Shown: positions 1 to 10,318, counted from the stretch's first letter. The stretch is 64,000 nt of DNA from Leptospira perolatii (GCF_002811875.1 NZ_NPDZ01000008.1:110180-174179), one strand, 5' to 3'. The notes: generated by a model not told the origin, from the letters alone. Numbers and translations: made by a program.

Positions 1-1
1 A

Positions 2-1108
2 AATCTGAATGTGCTCAAATATGAATTCGGTGCAAGTAGCATATACGTTTGCATACTTGGTGATTTTTTAATACTAACGGACTCAGACGATTTGTTGGAC
101 GAATCTTTAAGTTTAGGGAACTCCAAAAATAATTCTTCTATAGCATCCCAGTCAGGGTTTTCACCGATTCTATCTGCTTCAATGAAGCCTGAGAATAAAG
201 TCCTTTTGTATGCAGGTAGAGATTCGATTTTTTTTCCGATTCTAGTTTCGACTTTCGATTCAGGAAGTGGAGCTTTATTGCTTGGATGGTCGGAAGATGC
301 ATTATTAAGAGGAAATCTTTACAAAATAGGTTCGAATCCCGATTCGGAAGGCAAAAAAGAAGAATCGTCGCCTAAGGTAGCCAAGGTGATTCCAAGAGAT
401 GCAAGTATAGTTTTTTACTCAGAAAAAATCAATTTTTCGAAGCTTGCACAAAGTTCTACATCGTATCCGAAAGATTGGGAGGGTTTTCAAAAGGCGTTGG
501 GATCTTTTTGGAAATCATCCGGGATTTCAAGTCAGGAGGCTAGCGCTCCCGGATTGTCCGTCATTTTTCATGGATTGGATTTTTATCAAAACATGATCTA
601 TCCGAGATTTGGTTTTGTGATTTCAGATCCTAATTTCGGAGAGCAACTACTCCAAGGGATATTTAAGGTAGGAAATCCAAAGCAGGAACAGTACCAAAAT
701 CTTTCATTAACAACCTATCCTCTCAAGAAAGGCGGCTACTACTTGCCTTCGGCTCTAAAAGTAAAGGAGTTTACATTGATTTCTTCGGATAGAAAGAGCA
801 TGGAGGAAGTGAGCTCTGCCACAAATGGAAATCGTCCGACCCAGGCCGATATTTATTCACTCGAAGCCGGTTTGGATTTGGCCAATCTGCCTCATCATTT
901 ATCTCTTTGGATTCCTGGAATCTTGCAGGATCTAAGGAGCTTTTATTTGTACGGATCCGTGGGCTCTTCTGAATACTCTTCGAAAACGATAGATTCGGAT
1001 ATCCAACCCTTATTAAATATATTCCAAAAATATGATAGACTTATTCTATCTTTCGGTTCTACAGGAAAAGAGCACGACTGGGGAAAATTGAGAGTGATAG
1101 AAAGGTAA
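2..1108 (+). CDS. Hypothetical protein, C-terminal part (5' truncated by window edge)
   Basis: The reading frame is open from the first bases, so the gene begins before the window; the in-frame GTG at 11 is probably internal. About 368 residues are visible. The piece alternates hydrophobic beta-type stretches with Ser/Asn-rich linkers. An early segment (GDFLILTDSDDLLDESLSL) resembles the 'own value stored as a score' strands of DUF3352-like surface proteins, but that is only a weak resemblance. There is no catalytic motif and no TM helix in the visible part. It converges with the minus-strand gene that ends at 1120. Function unknown. Confidence 0.7.
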   Translation, partial: NLNVLKYEFGASSIYVCILGDFLILTDSDDLLDESLSLGNSKNNSSIASQSGFSPILSASMKPENKVLLYAGRDSIFFPILVSTFDSGSGALLLGWSEDALLRGNLYKIGSNPDSEGKKEESSPKVAKVIPRDASIVFYSEKINFSKLAQSSTSYPKDWEGFQKALGSFWKSSGISSQEASAPGLSVIFHGLDFYQNMIYPRFGFVISDPNFGEQLLQGIFKVGNPKQEQYQNLSLTTYPLKKGGYYLPSALKVKEFTLISSDRKSMEEVSSATNGNRPTQADIYSLEAGLDLANLPHHLSLWIPGILQDLRSFYLYGSVGSSEYSSKTIDSDIQPLLNIFQKYDRLILSFGSTGKEHDWGKLRVIER

Positions 1109-1119
1109 AAGACCTAGCC

Positions 1120-1899
1120 TTACTCTATAAATCTCTGGTACAATTTTGCAAATTCGGAATCGCAACGATGATTTGAAAGACAATCGCGAAACCAATCTTC
1201 TCCCTTGGCTTTCCGAAGAAATTGGCCCCATTCGTAGGCGAATCTATATGCCGAAACTCGGCTCATTTGGCTTCCGTTCGATAGATTTTTGTTTTGTGAT
1301 TTCTTGAAAGCTTTCCAGTCAGCGAATTTGGGAGTTCTACTACGCTTCTTGTCTTTTGCGGGCTCGGAGGAAGTTGGAAATTTGGATTCGCAATAAGATT
1401 CTTCCAGCCAGTGAGACTCTGGTTTGTCTTGTGAGGGAGATAGAAAGTGGCAAATTTCATGATCAATCGTGTCATAAAGAATATTGCGTTTATATAATGT
1501 GTCTGGGTTTTGAAAGTAGAAAGTTCTCCGATCTACTTCATAGAAGGCAGCCAAAAATTTGGGTTTGCCGCTATATTGAGAAAAAGTAAATGAATCGTGC
1601 AAAACAAGTACAGTGTTAGTTTCTCCCTTTAAATGTACTTGCTCTGATTGAATTTTGAATCTGTCTAGGAACAAATCCGAGAATTCCTCTAATTTCTTCT
1701 CAAATAAAGGATTAGTAAATTGGCTTGTCCTTAAATCATGAAATTCTGCTCTTTCGTGTCTTGGTTGCTTTTTTAGACGAATATAATAGAAATCGAAGTC
1801 TCCTTTGTGAATTCGAATCGATTCTGATTTTAAAGAATAAATTGCTGGGGCAAATAGAACCAAAATTACAATAAAGTAATAAGACCTACGTCCTATCAT
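1120..1899 (-). CDS. Secreted HExxH-motif protein, putative zinc metalloprotease
   Basis: A 259-residue protein with an N-terminal hydrophobic signal or anchor (residues about 8-22) and a zinc-protease-type HEICH motif near residue 148. A downstream EESYCE stretch could supply the third, Glu, ligand of a gluzincin. This makes it a candidate secreted or periplasmic metallopeptidase, but the family is not recognised. It starts three bases after the stop of the SpoIID-like gene and is probably the last gene of the murA-ferredoxin-spoIID unit. That context suggests a cell-envelope role (inference). The motif could also be fortuitous. Confidence 0.65.
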   Translation of the reverse strand: MIGRRSYYFIVILVLFAPAIYSLKSESIRIHKGDFDFYYIRLKKQPRHERAEFHDLRTSQFTNPLFEKKLEEFSDLFLDRFKIQSEQVHLKGETNTVLVLHDSFTFSQYSGKPKFLAAFYEVDRRTFYFQNPDTLYKRNILYDTIDHEICHFLSPSQDKPESHWLEESYCESKFPTSSEPAKDKKRSRTPKFADWKAFKKSQNKNLSNGSQMSRVSAYRFAYEWGQFLRKAKGEDWFRDCLSNHRCDSEFAKLYQRFIE

Positions 1900-1902
1900 T
1901 GA

Positions 1903-3174
1903 CTATAAGCTCTCCAAGTTGATTTGTTCCAACTTTGTGCCTGGAAAATAAAATTCCAGTATCTCTTTGGCAGTTTTTCCGCGAGAAGCTAATTCCATTG
2001 CACCATATTGGCAGAATCCGATTCCATGCCCAAAACCCTGGCCTTGGAAGACAAATCCGTTGGGACCGGATTTTATTTGAAATAAATTACTCTTCAGCCG
2101 ATTCCACCCGATTCTCTTACCGGACTTGGACAAAAAATCGCTAATAGAAAGCAAATGTTCTCCGGATGCGGAATGATACGAGATTCGATAGACTCTGCCT
2201 TCTTTCTCTTGGGCTTCAAGTTTTGAAATCGCTTTTGCCTCCAGGATTTTTTCCACCTCGGATTTTGTTAGCATTGTTTCCCATTGAAAATGAGGGGAAT
2301 TCCTACAAAGAAATTCTCCGTTTCGAATAGAATCGAATCCAGAACGATATTCAGAGTTTCCTTCTCGGAAGTTTTTCCAGTATACTTGCGGATGAGTGAG
2401 TATTCCTCCACAAGTAGAGTGAAAGAAGGTCTCTAACGGCTTTCCGCTTTTGGAGACGATCAAAAATTCCTTAGGCAAAACAACTTCTGACTTTTTCGAC
2501 CTCTCTATCTTATTTACTTTTCCTGAATATTGCAGGCAATGAGTCAGATCGCAAAGGTCATAACCTTCCTGGCTATGTCTATTCAGATTTGATAAAGAAT
2601 AAGACCGGACGACAGCTTTTGCACTCATTCGAAATTGCCCTAAAATTTCTTTGGAAGATTCTTTTTCAAGAGAAGAGAATAAAGTTCCGAATTCGGATTC
2701 GGTGGCAACAGTTACGTATTCTTCTCGAGAGATGATAGAAAGAATTTTGAGAGAATTGGATTCAGATTCGATTGTCAGATCTCCAGAATACCGGAAGATT
2801 TCGTCCTGACCAGATACCTTGATTTCGTAATTGCCCCTTGTTAAATACAGTCTCTTAACATTCTGAAATTTTGGTTTCTCGACAATATTTTTCTGATTTG
2901 GGCTATTTTCACCCGATAGCCGAAATACACCGATATCTTTCTGCTTTGCTTGAATCTGTAGTTTTCCATTCTGTATCGGAAAAACTTGGTCTCCAAGAAA
3001 CAGTCTGCTTTTTCGATAACTTAATTGGACTGATGTAGGTTTGTACTTTGTTAAGATTCGGACTCTAATTTGCTTCGGCAATGCCCTTTCCGGTTCCACG
3101 GAAAGAGAAAATGGAATAGAAAAAGAAATAAGGAGAAACCAAAGTAGGAAGCTGCTAAAGGGCTTAAACTTCAT
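1903..3174 (-). CDS. SpoIID/LytB domain protein
   Basis: A 423-residue exported protein with a signal peptide at residues 1-25. The SpoIID/LytB hallmarks are present in order: a segment with YDLCDLTHCLQY, then FHSTCGG with a following W, and a C-terminal GFGHGIGFCQYGAMELA followed by an ILEFYFPGT tail. In Bacillus, SpoIID is a lytic transglycosylase acting on denuded glycan strands; LytB enhances amidase. Here it is presumably a periplasmic peptidoglycan-processing enzyme of a non-sporulating cell. Its start overlaps the stop of the ferredoxin gene by four bases, so the two are co-transcribed. Confidence 0.88.
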   Translation of the reverse strand: MKFKPFSSFLLWFLLISFSIPFSLSVEPERALPKQIRVRILTKYKPTSVQLSYRKSRLFLGDQVFPIQNGKLQIQAKQKDIGVFRLSGENSPNQKNIVEKPKFQNVKRLYLTRGNYEIKVSGQDEIFRYSGDLTIESESNSLKILSIISREEYVTVATESEFGTLFSSLEKESSKEILGQFRMSAKAVVRSYSLSNLNRHSQEGYDLCDLTHCLQYSGKVNKIERSKKSEVVLPKEFLIVSKSGKPLETFFHSTCGGILTHPQVYWKNFREGNSEYRSGFDSIRNGEFLCRNSPHFQWETMLTKSEVEKILEAKAISKLEAQEKEGRVYRISYHSASGEHLLSISDFLSKSGKRIGWNRLKSNLFQIKSGPNGFVFQGQGFGHGIGFCQYGAMELASRGKTAKEILEFYFPGTKLEQINLESL

Positions 3175-3881
3175 TTAACAATGATTGCTTTGGGAAATGT
3201 TGGGCAGGCCTGGACACATTGCCCACATCCTGTGCAGTCGGCCGAGAATGTCGGTTTGTTCTTTCTAAAATTTACTACATTCGGAATAGGGCATGCCAGT
3301 TGGCATGCTTCACAAGTTTTTTCCTCAGTTCTATAATTAATGCAATGTTCAAAAAGCGACTTTGCTTGACCAAAATTAGGAGAAGTCTTTGCGGTATAAG
3401 GTTTCAATGCATCTTCTTTGCATGCGTGAATACAAGGGAAATCTTTGCATAACATGCAAGCATTCAGGTTCACATCCATTCTAGGAGTACTTTTGCCTGT
3501 TGTCTCATCCGATATCGGAAATAATACTGAATAAGGACAAGAGTAAATACAATCTCCGCATCCTGTACATTTGGAAAGAAATCTTTTACCGCTTGGATCC
3601 GCACCAGGGGGAAATTGAAGATTACGAAAACTGAATGGTTTCTTTTTATTAGGTTTATACTGTGCTGGAAAGGCGGCTTTTTTTTCTGAGGGCGTTAAAC
3701 CTTTCTGAGTTTTTTTTCCGGTTCGAGGATTCTTCTCTTTTGCGAGATTGGAGTCTTGCTCTGCTTTCGCTTTTTTAGGCTCAGCAACTTCTTTCCAGGT
3801 TTCTACGACTTCTTCCGCGCCTTCTTCTATTACCGAGAAAGCTTTCGATAAACTTTTGCGAAAGAAGTCTTTACGATTCAT
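3171..3881 (-). CDS. 4Fe-4S ferredoxin, NapF/NapG-like
   Basis: A 236-residue protein. A basic, Lys-rich N-terminal half (about 1-95) is followed by four cysteine clusters: [25 protein letters not shown], a CEACQLACP group and [12 protein letters not shown]. That spacing matches multi-cluster [4Fe-4S] electron carriers of the NapF/NapG type. No nitrate reductase genes are nearby. The gene overlaps murA upstream and spoIID-like downstream by four bases each, so it is translationally coupled to peptidoglycan genes. The electron donor and acceptor are unknown. A Tat signal is not evident, so it is probably cytoplasmic. Confidence 0.85.
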   Translation of the reverse strand: MNRKDFFRKSLSKAFSVIEEGAEEVVETWKEVAEPKKAKAEQDSNLAKEKNPRTGKKTQKGLTPSEKKAAFPAQYKPNKKKPFSFRNLQFPPGADPSGKRFLSKCTGCGDCIYSCPYSVLFPISDETTGKSTPRMDVNLNACMLCKDFPCIHACKEDALKPYTAKTSPNFGQAKSLFEHCINYRTEEKTCEACQLACPIPNVVNFRKNKPTFSADCTGCGQCVQACPTFPKAIIVK

Positions 3882-5176
3882 TCCTCTTTTACCCTTTCAA
3901 TATGAGCACCTAGGGATCTCAGGCGAGTATCAATGTCTTGAAAGCCTCTATCGATTTGGACTATATTATGAATAAAGCTTGTACCTTCCGCACACAAAGC
4001 TGCGATGATCATCGCCATCCCGGCACGAATATCCGGACTAGCAACTTTTTGCCCGTACAGCCTGGACGGACCGATGACAACAGCTCGATGCGGATCGCAT
4101 AAAATGATTTGGGCACCCATAGATATAATATTGTCCACGAAGAACAATCGTGACTCGAACATTTTTTCGTGAATCAATACAGTCCCCTTACACTGAGTCG
4201 AAGTGACGAGAGCAACAGATGTCATGTCTGCAGGAAACCCCGGCCAAGGAGCATCGTCTATTTTTGGAGTGGCGCCATGATAATCCGGAATGATTTCCAT
4301 CGCTTGGTCAGAAGGAACTAGGATACCACCATCCTGTGGTCGAACTTCGATTCCTAGTCTGGAATAGACCATCCGAATCATTCGTATGTCTTCCAGGTCT
4401 ACATCTCTGATAAAAATTTCTCCTCCAGTTACTGCGGCTAAACTGATAAAACTTCCAACTTCCAAATAATCAGACCCAATTCGATGAGATTTATTCGGTG
4501 CTTTAAGAGAAGTAACTCCTTCTATGATCAGGATATTCGAACCGATTCCGGAGATTTTTGCCCCAGCTTCCTTTAGAAAATTACAAAGTCTTTGAACATG
4601 AGGTTCGCTGGCGGCATGGCGCAAAATCGTAGTTCCTTCGGCGACTACTGCCGCCATAACTGCATTTTCGGTAGCAGTTACGGAGGCTTCGTCCAGCAGG
4701 ATGTCGGTACCCCGAAGTCGATCTGCTTTGATTTCGTAGCCGTCCGGAAAAACTTCAATTTGAGCGCCTAATGACTGCAGAGCAAGAAGGTGGGTATCCA
4801 TTCTTCTACGACCAATTTTATCACCGCCAGGGCGGGGTAGAAAGACTCTCCCAGTTTTGGCTAGAATCGGTCCGGCAAGGGTTACCGCTCCCCGAAGTTT
4901 GGAACAAAGTTCATAGGGCAAATCAGATTTTAGCTGTCCGTTGTTTCGAAAGGTAAATGTGCCTTCTCCGTGGTCTTCGATCTCTAAACCTAAAAGTCGT
5001 AGGACCTCTAACAGCATTAACACATCCGTAATCAGAGGGATGTTTTCGATCGTAATTTCCCCTGGAATCATGCAAACGGCACCTAAAATTGGCAATGCTT
5101 CGTTCTTGTTTCCCTGCGGAACGACAGTTCCATGGAGAGGATTTTTACCGATGATCTTGAAATATGAGGAACTCAT
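3878..5176 (-). CDS. murA: UDP-N-acetylglucosamine 1-carboxyvinyltransferase (MurA)
   Basis: A full-length 432-residue EPSP-synthase-fold enzyme that transfers enolpyruvate from PEP to UDP-GlcNAc, the first committed step of peptidoglycan synthesis in the cytoplasm. Visible hallmarks are the N-terminal KNEALPIL (catalytic Lys/Asn), the [10 protein letters not shown] loop, the conserved [12 protein letters not shown] region and the C-terminal [15 protein letters not shown]. In the mobile loop, the residue that is Cys115 in E. coli (PGGCTIG) is Asp119 here (codon GAT at 4822-4820). This variant is known from naturally fosfomycin-insensitive MurAs such as that of Mycobacterium tuberculosis. It is first in a four-gene minus-strand cluster. 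Confidence 0.96.
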   Translation of the reverse strand: MSSSYFKIIGKNPLHGTVVPQGNKNEALPILGAVCMIPGEITIENIPLITDVLMLLEVLRLLGLEIEDHGEGTFTFRNNGQLKSDLPYELCSKLRGAVTLAGPILAKTGRVFLPRPGGDKIGRRRMDTHLLALQSLGAQIEVFPDGYEIKADRLRGTDILLDEASVTATENAVMAAVVAEGTTILRHAASEPHVQRLCNFLKEAGAKISGIGSNILIIEGVTSLKAPNKSHRIGSDYLEVGSFISLAAVTGGEIFIRDVDLEDIRMIRMVYSRLGIEVRPQDGGILVPSDQAMEIIPDYHGATPKIDDAPWPGFPADMTSVALVTSTQCKGTVLIHEKMFESRLFFVDNIISMGAQIILCDPHRAVVIGPSRLYGQKVASPDIRAGMAMIIAALCAEGTSFIHNIVQIDRGFQDIDTRLRSLGAHIERVKEE

Positions 5177-5368
5177 TCCGGAACCCTTTTTCAGTTAAGG
5201 TCCTGGTGAAAGCTTGTCACTGCAAGCAATTACATGACGTAGGCCTTCGGCAATGAGCCGATTTAAAAAAACATTGTTCTGTAAGCAAATGACGGAACAT
5301 ATCCAGGCGCACACCAGGTCGAAATCGATTGACTTCTTATCAAATTTTATCGAAGAACGTTTGTATCA
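5177..5368. promoter_or_regulatory. Divergent intergenic region between murA and lnt
   Basis: These 192 bases separate two divergently transcribed genes and must hold both promoters. I see AT-rich tracts near 5255-5270 and 5335-5355 but no pair of -35/-10 boxes that I would defend, and no riboswitch-like fold. Confidence 0.4.
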
Positions 5369-7147
5369 ATGAATTCCTTCCTATCCAAATTTCACGAATT
5401 TCAAAAAACGAAATGGTTTGATCTGTTCTGCTATGTCTGGACAGCAACACTTTCTTTTCTAGCATTCTCCCCCTTTTACCTGAGCCATTTGGTTTGGATT
5501 TCTCCATTCGGTTTATTTTGGATTACCCACAAATATTCCGGTCAGTATAAGAAGCTTTTTCTGCACGGATTACTGTTCGGGATCGCATTTTATGTCATAG
5601 CCTTCCACTGGATTTATCACATGGCGGTTGTATTCGGAAATTTTCCAGGGCCAATTGCTGTGATAATCCTCATATTGGCCGGAGTACTTTTCGGTGCAAA
5701 ATTTCCGATTTTCTTGATTTCCTATTCTTTCCTCTCTAGAAGAATCAATCGGCATAGCATATGGGTCGCAGGCTTTTGTGGTCTTGCTTCGGATATGATT
5801 GCCCCCCAACTATTTCCCTGGTATTGGGGAAACCTAATCGCAGGAAACATTCTACTCGCCCAAACCGTAGAGATCTCCGGAGTCTATGGACTGAGCTTTT
5901 TGGTCTTTGTAGTTTCCTACACATTGTTTGAGACAAATTTGTTGCACTTGCCGGAAATTCTTAGATCCAAAGAGAAGACTCTTCACTTTGCAAAATTCTG
6001 GGCATTGCCCTTTGCCTTGTTACTGGCCTTTTGGGTTGTAGGCACAGGGCTATACTTTAAATGGAAGGATGTTAAGCCCGCAAAGACTTTGGAAGTGTTA
6101 GTAGTACAACCGGATGCACCATTGAGTTTTAGAGACGGTCGTTCGGTTCGAGAATCCATAGAATTGTTGATGGGTCGGATCGATCAGTTAACGGATGCTG
6201 CGATCAGGCAAAAAGGAAAAAATCCTGATATGATCGTGCTCCCCGAAGCAGGAATTCCTTTTTTCTCGGCACACAAAACTCCAATCACGACGTCTACAGT
6301 AAGAATGTACTGGGAAAGATTTGATTCTCTCATGTTCCTTTTTGCTAACCGTTACAAAGCGAATGTCTTTTTTAATGAAATAGATGCTGGTTTCAAAAAG
6401 AAAAGTTCAGGAAGAGAATATCTCAGATATTATAATAATAACGTAATGTATGATCAAAATGGAGAAAGAAGAGAGGCTTATCAAAAACAATACTTGGTTC
6501 TCTTCGGGGAATATATGCCCTTTGAATTCATGTACGATATTAGCCCTCAAACTGGAAGATTTGAACCGGGAGAGTCTTTCCGTTTGATTCCTTATTACAA
6601 CTCTGAAGGAGCTCCTAAACTTCCTTTGCCTCTCGGTTGGGATGACACAGAGTCTCTGTCTTTGGAAGCGATTCGAAAGTACTATGAACCTGCAAAAACT
6701 TCGATTTCCGAGTCAGGTTCTTTGCTGCCTTTGATATGTTATGAAGTAATACTTCCGGAATTCGTGAGGAAATTTAGGGATTCCGGAAATCCGGATTTTA
6801 TCGCAAACCTAACAAATGATAAATGGTATGGGACTACCACAGAAAGCGATCAGCACTTTGAATTAGGAAGGCTGAGATCGATCGAATGGAGAAAGTGGAT
6901 GGTGCGATCTACGAATTCTGGAATTTCTGGGTTCGTGGATCACTTGGGAAGATTTGTCCCGGGAAAATCGACAGGACTGATGAAAGCGGAAACTACTTGG
7001 GAACAGATCCAAGTCATTCCCTCGTCTCCGACATTTTACGTTCGATTCGGAAATCTTGTTCCATGGATCATGCTACTTTTGACCTCGATTTACTACGTGA
7101 ACCTTTTGATCGCGCAATTGAGGGGCCAGAAAACAATCACTCGCTGA
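5369..7147 (+). CDS. lnt: Apolipoprotein N-acyltransferase
   Basis: A 592-residue protein with about six N-terminal TM helices (to roughly residue 230), a periplasmic nitrilase-like domain (about 240-545) and a last TM helix. The nitrilase triad is visible: Glu293 in VLPEAGIP, Lys373 in [13 protein letters not shown] (with the second Glu381) and Cys457 in ICYEVI. Lnt adds the third acyl chain to the N-terminal Cys of lipoproteins at the periplasmic face of the inner membrane, consistent with the many lipoproteins in this window. The protein is longer than E. coli Lnt (512 aa) owing to an insertion around residues 410-445. The ATG start fits the first TM segment. Confidence 0.93.
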   Translation: MNSFLSKFHEFQKTKWFDLFCYVWTATLSFLAFSPFYLSHLVWISPFGLFWITHKYSGQYKKLFLHGLLFGIAFYVIAFHWIYHMAVVFGNFPGPIAVIILILAGVLFGAKFPIFLISYSFLSRRINRHSIWVAGFCGLASDMIAPQLFPWYWGNLIAGNILLAQTVEISGVYGLSFLVFVVSYTLFETNLLHLPEILRSKEKTLHFAKFWALPFALLLAFWVVGTGLYFKWKDVKPAKTLEVLVVQPDAPLSFRDGRSVRESIELLMGRIDQLTDAAIRQKGKNPDMIVLPEAGIPFFSAHKTPITTSTVRMYWERFDSLMFLFANRYKANVFFNEIDAGFKKKSSGREYLRYYNNNVMYDQNGERREAYQKQYLVLFGEYMPFEFMYDISPQTGRFEPGESFRLIPYYNSEGAPKLPLPLGWDDTESLSLEAIRKYYEPAKTSISESGSLLPLICYEVILPEFVRKFRDSGNPDFIANLTNDKWYGTTTESDQHFELGRLRSIEWRKWMVRSTNSGISGFVDHLGRFVPGKSTGLMKAETTWEQIQVIPSSPTFYVRFGNLVPWIMLLLTSIYYVNLLIAQLRGQKTITR

Positions 7148-7213
7148 TTTTTTCTGCTTGGGATCATAGATACCACAGTTGATGTGGAATCAATATTCCG
7201 GGGGGAAGTAAAG

Positions 7214-7269
7214 GAGCCCCCACCCTCGGCTTGGGAGGGGGGAGTGGCCCGTGGGAGCGCGCCCTCCCT
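7214..7269. repeat. GC-rich dispersed repeat (GCCCCACCC type)
   Basis: This short GC-rich block stands out from the AT-rich intergenic DNA. It consists of a C-rich run (GCCCCCACCCTCGG), a G-rich run (GGGAGGGGGGAG) able to fold back on it, then GTGGGAGCGCGCCCTCCC. A related block lies at 61141-61192, with shorter relatives at 18728-18748 and 63849-63859. It probably represents one family of dispersed elements. A small open frame over it (7184-7426) has biased, low-complexity content and is not annotated. Confidence 0.5.
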
Positions 7270-7389
7270 ATATCAGAAAAAGCTGATTGAATCAAGTGAA
7301 AATTTTCCGATCGCTGTGAAGGAAGTCCTACAAAAGGATCTATGGAACGGCAATTCCGATTGGACTTTGCTAAATAATTTAGCTCCTAC

Positions 7390-8412
7390 TCAAATAGAAT
7401 CTGCAACCGAGGCGAGTTCTTGGTAAGGAAGATTGCTGACCAAATAATAATGCACTCCATTGCTCAGGAAATGAATTGCGGAAATTGTTCCTAAAAAGTG
7501 CAGGTCTAATTCTTTCTTTCCATTCAGTCGGATTCCTTTCTTAATAGGGAATAGGGGAATTCCGTAATCCTTCATCTGGCTAATTCCCAGAATATAAGGT
7601 CCTTTTTGATAAAGCATCATGATTCCAGGGACTTGGCTGTCCAATTTGATGACCTTTACAAGCTCCAAGCCCTTCGTATATTCGGGAGTCCTGATTTTGA
7701 AATTCACGACCTTTTGCGCCGAATCCAGAGGATAATTCTTAGAAGAGAAATTCCAGGTTGCTATCACTGATCTATTAGGAAATTCAAATTTAAATTTTTC
7801 TGATTGAATAGAATCATTAAACGAAATGGAGTCGAATTCATACGAATAGGAATCTGATCCGTTTGGATTTATGATTTCGGTTTTTATCGGAAAGGAGTAT
7901 TCATCATACACCCAGGTTCTCCATTTGAAAAAGAAATCATGGTTTTCCTTGGGTCTATACAGAAGCTCCACCGTTTTTTTTCCGGCGAGTTGATTCTCAG
8001 TGTCGCCAAGTTCCACTTCAAATTTCTTTACAGTCCAATTATAGATTTCCTCGTATAGATTCTTGGTTTGCTCTTCGTTTAGCAAATTCAGATTCAAGAA
8101 TTCAACGCCGAATTTCGTGGACGGGTAGTAAATTTTCAGATTCGCTCCATTTTGGGAAACGATCGTGCCGGATAAATTTCCCTTGCTAGTAACCTTGGCG
8201 AAATACTGATTCGGCTTTTGCCATTTCACCTCGGATCGTATTAGGTTTTCTCCGATTTTCTCAGAGAGTATTCCTGAATACGATTTTAGCTTTAAGGCGT
8301 TTTCTATCGTAATATCCTTTCGGGCTTCAATCAAAATGTCCTTGCAACTTTCCATCGATACGATAGCTGCAATTATGAATAGAAAACGGAAAAAATATAA
8401 TAAAAATCTCAT
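7390..8412 (-). CDS. LolA/LolB-like outer-membrane lipoprotein, hypothetical
   Basis: A 340-residue protein. I chose the internal ATG at 8412, because it directly precedes a good signal peptide ending at a lipobox-like SMES-Cys23 and sits one base after the upstream gene's stop. The body begins with a segment typical of lipoprotein-carrier folds (a YSG...SGTIVSQNGANLKIYYPS hairpin, then GVEFLNLN), as in LolA/LolB/RseB-like half-barrels. The C-terminal ~100 residues form a separate domain containing GPYILGISQMKD and ending in YYLVSNLPYQELASVADSI. It is likely a lipid- or lipoprotein-binding periplasmic or outer-membrane protein. Assignment is by fold resemblance only. Confidence 0.68.
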   Translation of the reverse strand: MRFLLYFFRFLFIIAAIVSMESCKDILIEARKDITIENALKLKSYSGILSEKIGENLIRSEVKWQKPNQYFAKVTSKGNLSGTIVSQNGANLKIYYPSTKFGVEFLNLNLLNEEQTKNLYEEIYNWTVKKFEVELGDTENQLAGKKTVELLYRPKENHDFFFKWRTWVYDEYSFPIKTEIINPNGSDSYSYEFDSISFNDSIQSEKFKFEFPNRSVIATWNFSSKNYPLDSAQKVVNFKIRTPEYTKGLELVKVIKLDSQVPGIMMLYQKGPYILGISQMKDYGIPLFPIKKGIRLNGKKELDLHFLGTISAIHFLSNGVHYYLVSNLPYQELASVADSI

Positions 8413-8413
8413 A

Positions 8414-10318
8414 CTATTGAACCTTAATAAAAAGTTGATCCCATTCGATAAAAAACAACGGAAGGGAAATAAGCAAAACACCGAATAAAATTAGCCGAGA
8501 AAAAAACTTGTAAAACTTTGATCTTCTCGCTCTGGTAGAAACGAAATTCGCGATGCTAGCCTCTAACAAGCATCCTGCTGATTGACAGGCAAAAAATAAA
8601 CTTACGTAACCCATCTTTCGAATTCCGAACAGATACAAAACATACTCTAAAAACAGGGAAATTGTCCCAAAGCCGACTAGGATCTGAACAGTCTTCCATC
8701 GCGATACCGATCGCAGAAGCAGATTCCACTGCGGATAAAACTTTGTCCAAAAATCGGAAATGGACTCGGCGAATAAGGGAGAAGGAAATTTTTTTCTGAA
8801 GGAGTAACCTTCGAAAGAAAAATACCCCAGGATCAAAAACAAAAGTCCCCGAAAAATCAAATACAAACTAAATGCCTTTGAGATTAAAAGGATCCAATAT
8901 TTAAAATCGGAATGATTCGTAGAGTACCAGCTCAGCGGAAGCAACAAAAGAGCACCTGTAACAAAGAAACCGAATCCGAGAGAAACAAATCCTAAAATGA
9001 GCCTTTTACTTGCAACCTTGTATATGCTCAAAGTTGATTCCGAACTTTTTCGGAACAATCGCTGAGAAGCAAATTCTGGGTAACAAAGAAAATAGAACAA
9101 AGTATCCGAAATGGAAAGTCTCCGCTCTCTTAAGCTAAAGTAAGAATAAATCTTAAGGGCGCTAAATATTCCGAAAACACTAGATACGATTTTCAAAATC
9201 TGCATTTGCTTGTGATTGATTTCCAAATAAAGTGGAAATCCCAAGAGCAACAAAATTTCGATCGCTCCTACAAACCAAGATAAGCCGTAAGCTCTGCTTT
9301 TTCTCAAAGATTCCTTGGTTGCCCATGCAGTCAGAATTTGAATTAGAACGAGTGAGTTCCAAAGCATCCATAAGTTGAATTCTTTTTCGGGTAAGTAATA
9401 ATGGAGGATCACAAGAATAAACAGATAGAGAGAAAGAAACATCGAAAACAGAACAGAGTTCTGTGAAGCCGGAACCTTTGCTTCCGATTTAGATTCATAC
9501 CCACCGAGTTTTTCGGACCAAGCAGGCGGTTTGGTCAGAAGATTCCAAAGATCGGAGAAATTTTTTATAAGGAAACTCTTCTTTACAATATTTGCATATT
9601 CATGGAATGCAATTACAAACGGATCTTGACTTGTCAGTCGTTTCGTGACCCCATAGATCACCTTTTCTTTTTCAGGTTCGTAGCTTCCGAAAAGACGATC
9701 CCATATAATCAGTACTCCACCGTAGTTCTTATCCAAATATTCTAGATTGCTACCATGGTGCACTCTGTGGTTCGAAGGAGTATTCAAAAATAGATCTATA
9801 AAAGGCAATCTAGGGATCAACTGAGTGTGAAGTACAGATTGATATAAAAGACTCATTGCCTGCATTGCAAAAATCATTTCTGCAGGATAACCTATCGCTG
9901 CGACAGGAATCCAAAATAGGATAGCGGGAAAAGGAGTCCAAGTTTGCCGGAGAGCGGTAGAAAGATTATAGTATTCCGAAGAATGGTGATTGATATGCGA
10001 AGCCCAAAAGAAATGCACTTCGTGGCTGAATCGATGGTACCAATAAAAGCATAAATCATCTAGGAAAAAAAGAACCAACCAGTATTCCCAACTGGTACCA
10101 ATATGAATGGGCGAGAGGCTTGATAAAAAAGAATAGAGTGGATAAGAAAGTGCAAAGTAGGGGATATGAGTCAGTACATTTCCCCAATACATTGCGATAT
10201 TTGCCCAGGCATCCCTGGCAGAATATAAATCTGATTTTTTCCAACGGCTTACGAAAGCCTCGGTCAAAACGAGAAAATTAAAGCCTAAAGCTATAGCTAC
10301 GTATGAAATCGGTTCCAT
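8414..10318 (-). CDS. Sterol desaturase/fatty acid hydroxylase family membrane protein with long C-terminal membrane domain
   Basis: A 634-residue multi-pass protein. The N-terminal ~260 residues carry the three histidine boxes of the di-iron fatty-acid-hydroxylase superfamily: HRFSH, HINHH and HRVHH. They are embedded in TM helices, with the DDLCFYWYH lead-in typical of the sterol desaturase group (alkylglycerol monooxygenase-like members included). The remaining ~350 residues add roughly eight more hydrophobic helices with no motif I recognise; typical members are 250-450 residues. It would hydroxylate, desaturate or cleave a membrane lipid. It is followed one base later by the LolA-like lipoprotein and preceded by a CrtC/Svf1-like gene, suggesting a lipid-modifying set (inference). 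Confidence 0.85.
   Translation of the reverse strand: MEPISYVAIALGFNFLVLTEAFVSRWKKSDLYSARDAWANIAMYWGNVLTHIPYFALSYPLYSFLSSLSPIHIGTSWEYWLVLFFLDDLCFYWYHRFSHEVHFFWASHINHHSSEYYNLSTALRQTWTPFPAILFWIPVAAIGYPAEMIFAMQAMSLLYQSVLHTQLIPRLPFIDLFLNTPSNHRVHHGSNLEYLDKNYGGVLIIWDRLFGSYEPEKEKVIYGVTKRLTSQDPFVIAFHEYANIVKKSFLIKNFSDLWNLLTKPPAWSEKLGGYESKSEAKVPASQNSVLFSMFLSLYLFILVILHYYLPEKEFNLWMLWNSLVLIQILTAWATKESLRKSRAYGLSWFVGAIEILLLLGFPLYLEINHKQMQILKIVSSVFGIFSALKIYSYFSLRERRLSISDTLFYFLCYPEFASQRLFRKSSESTLSIYKVASKRLILGFVSLGFGFFVTGALLLLPLSWYSTNHSDFKYWILLISKAFSLYLIFRGLLFLILGYFSFEGYSFRKKFPSPLFAESISDFWTKFYPQWNLLLRSVSRWKTVQILVGFGTISLFLEYVLYLFGIRKMGYVSLFFACQSAGCLLEASIANFVSTRARRSKFYKFFSRLILFGVLLISLPLFFIEWDQLFIKVQ

Noticed and set aside
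7184..7426. 80-codon open frame after lnt
   Set aside because: It covers the GC-rich dispersed repeat, has low-complexity content and no ribosome-binding site.
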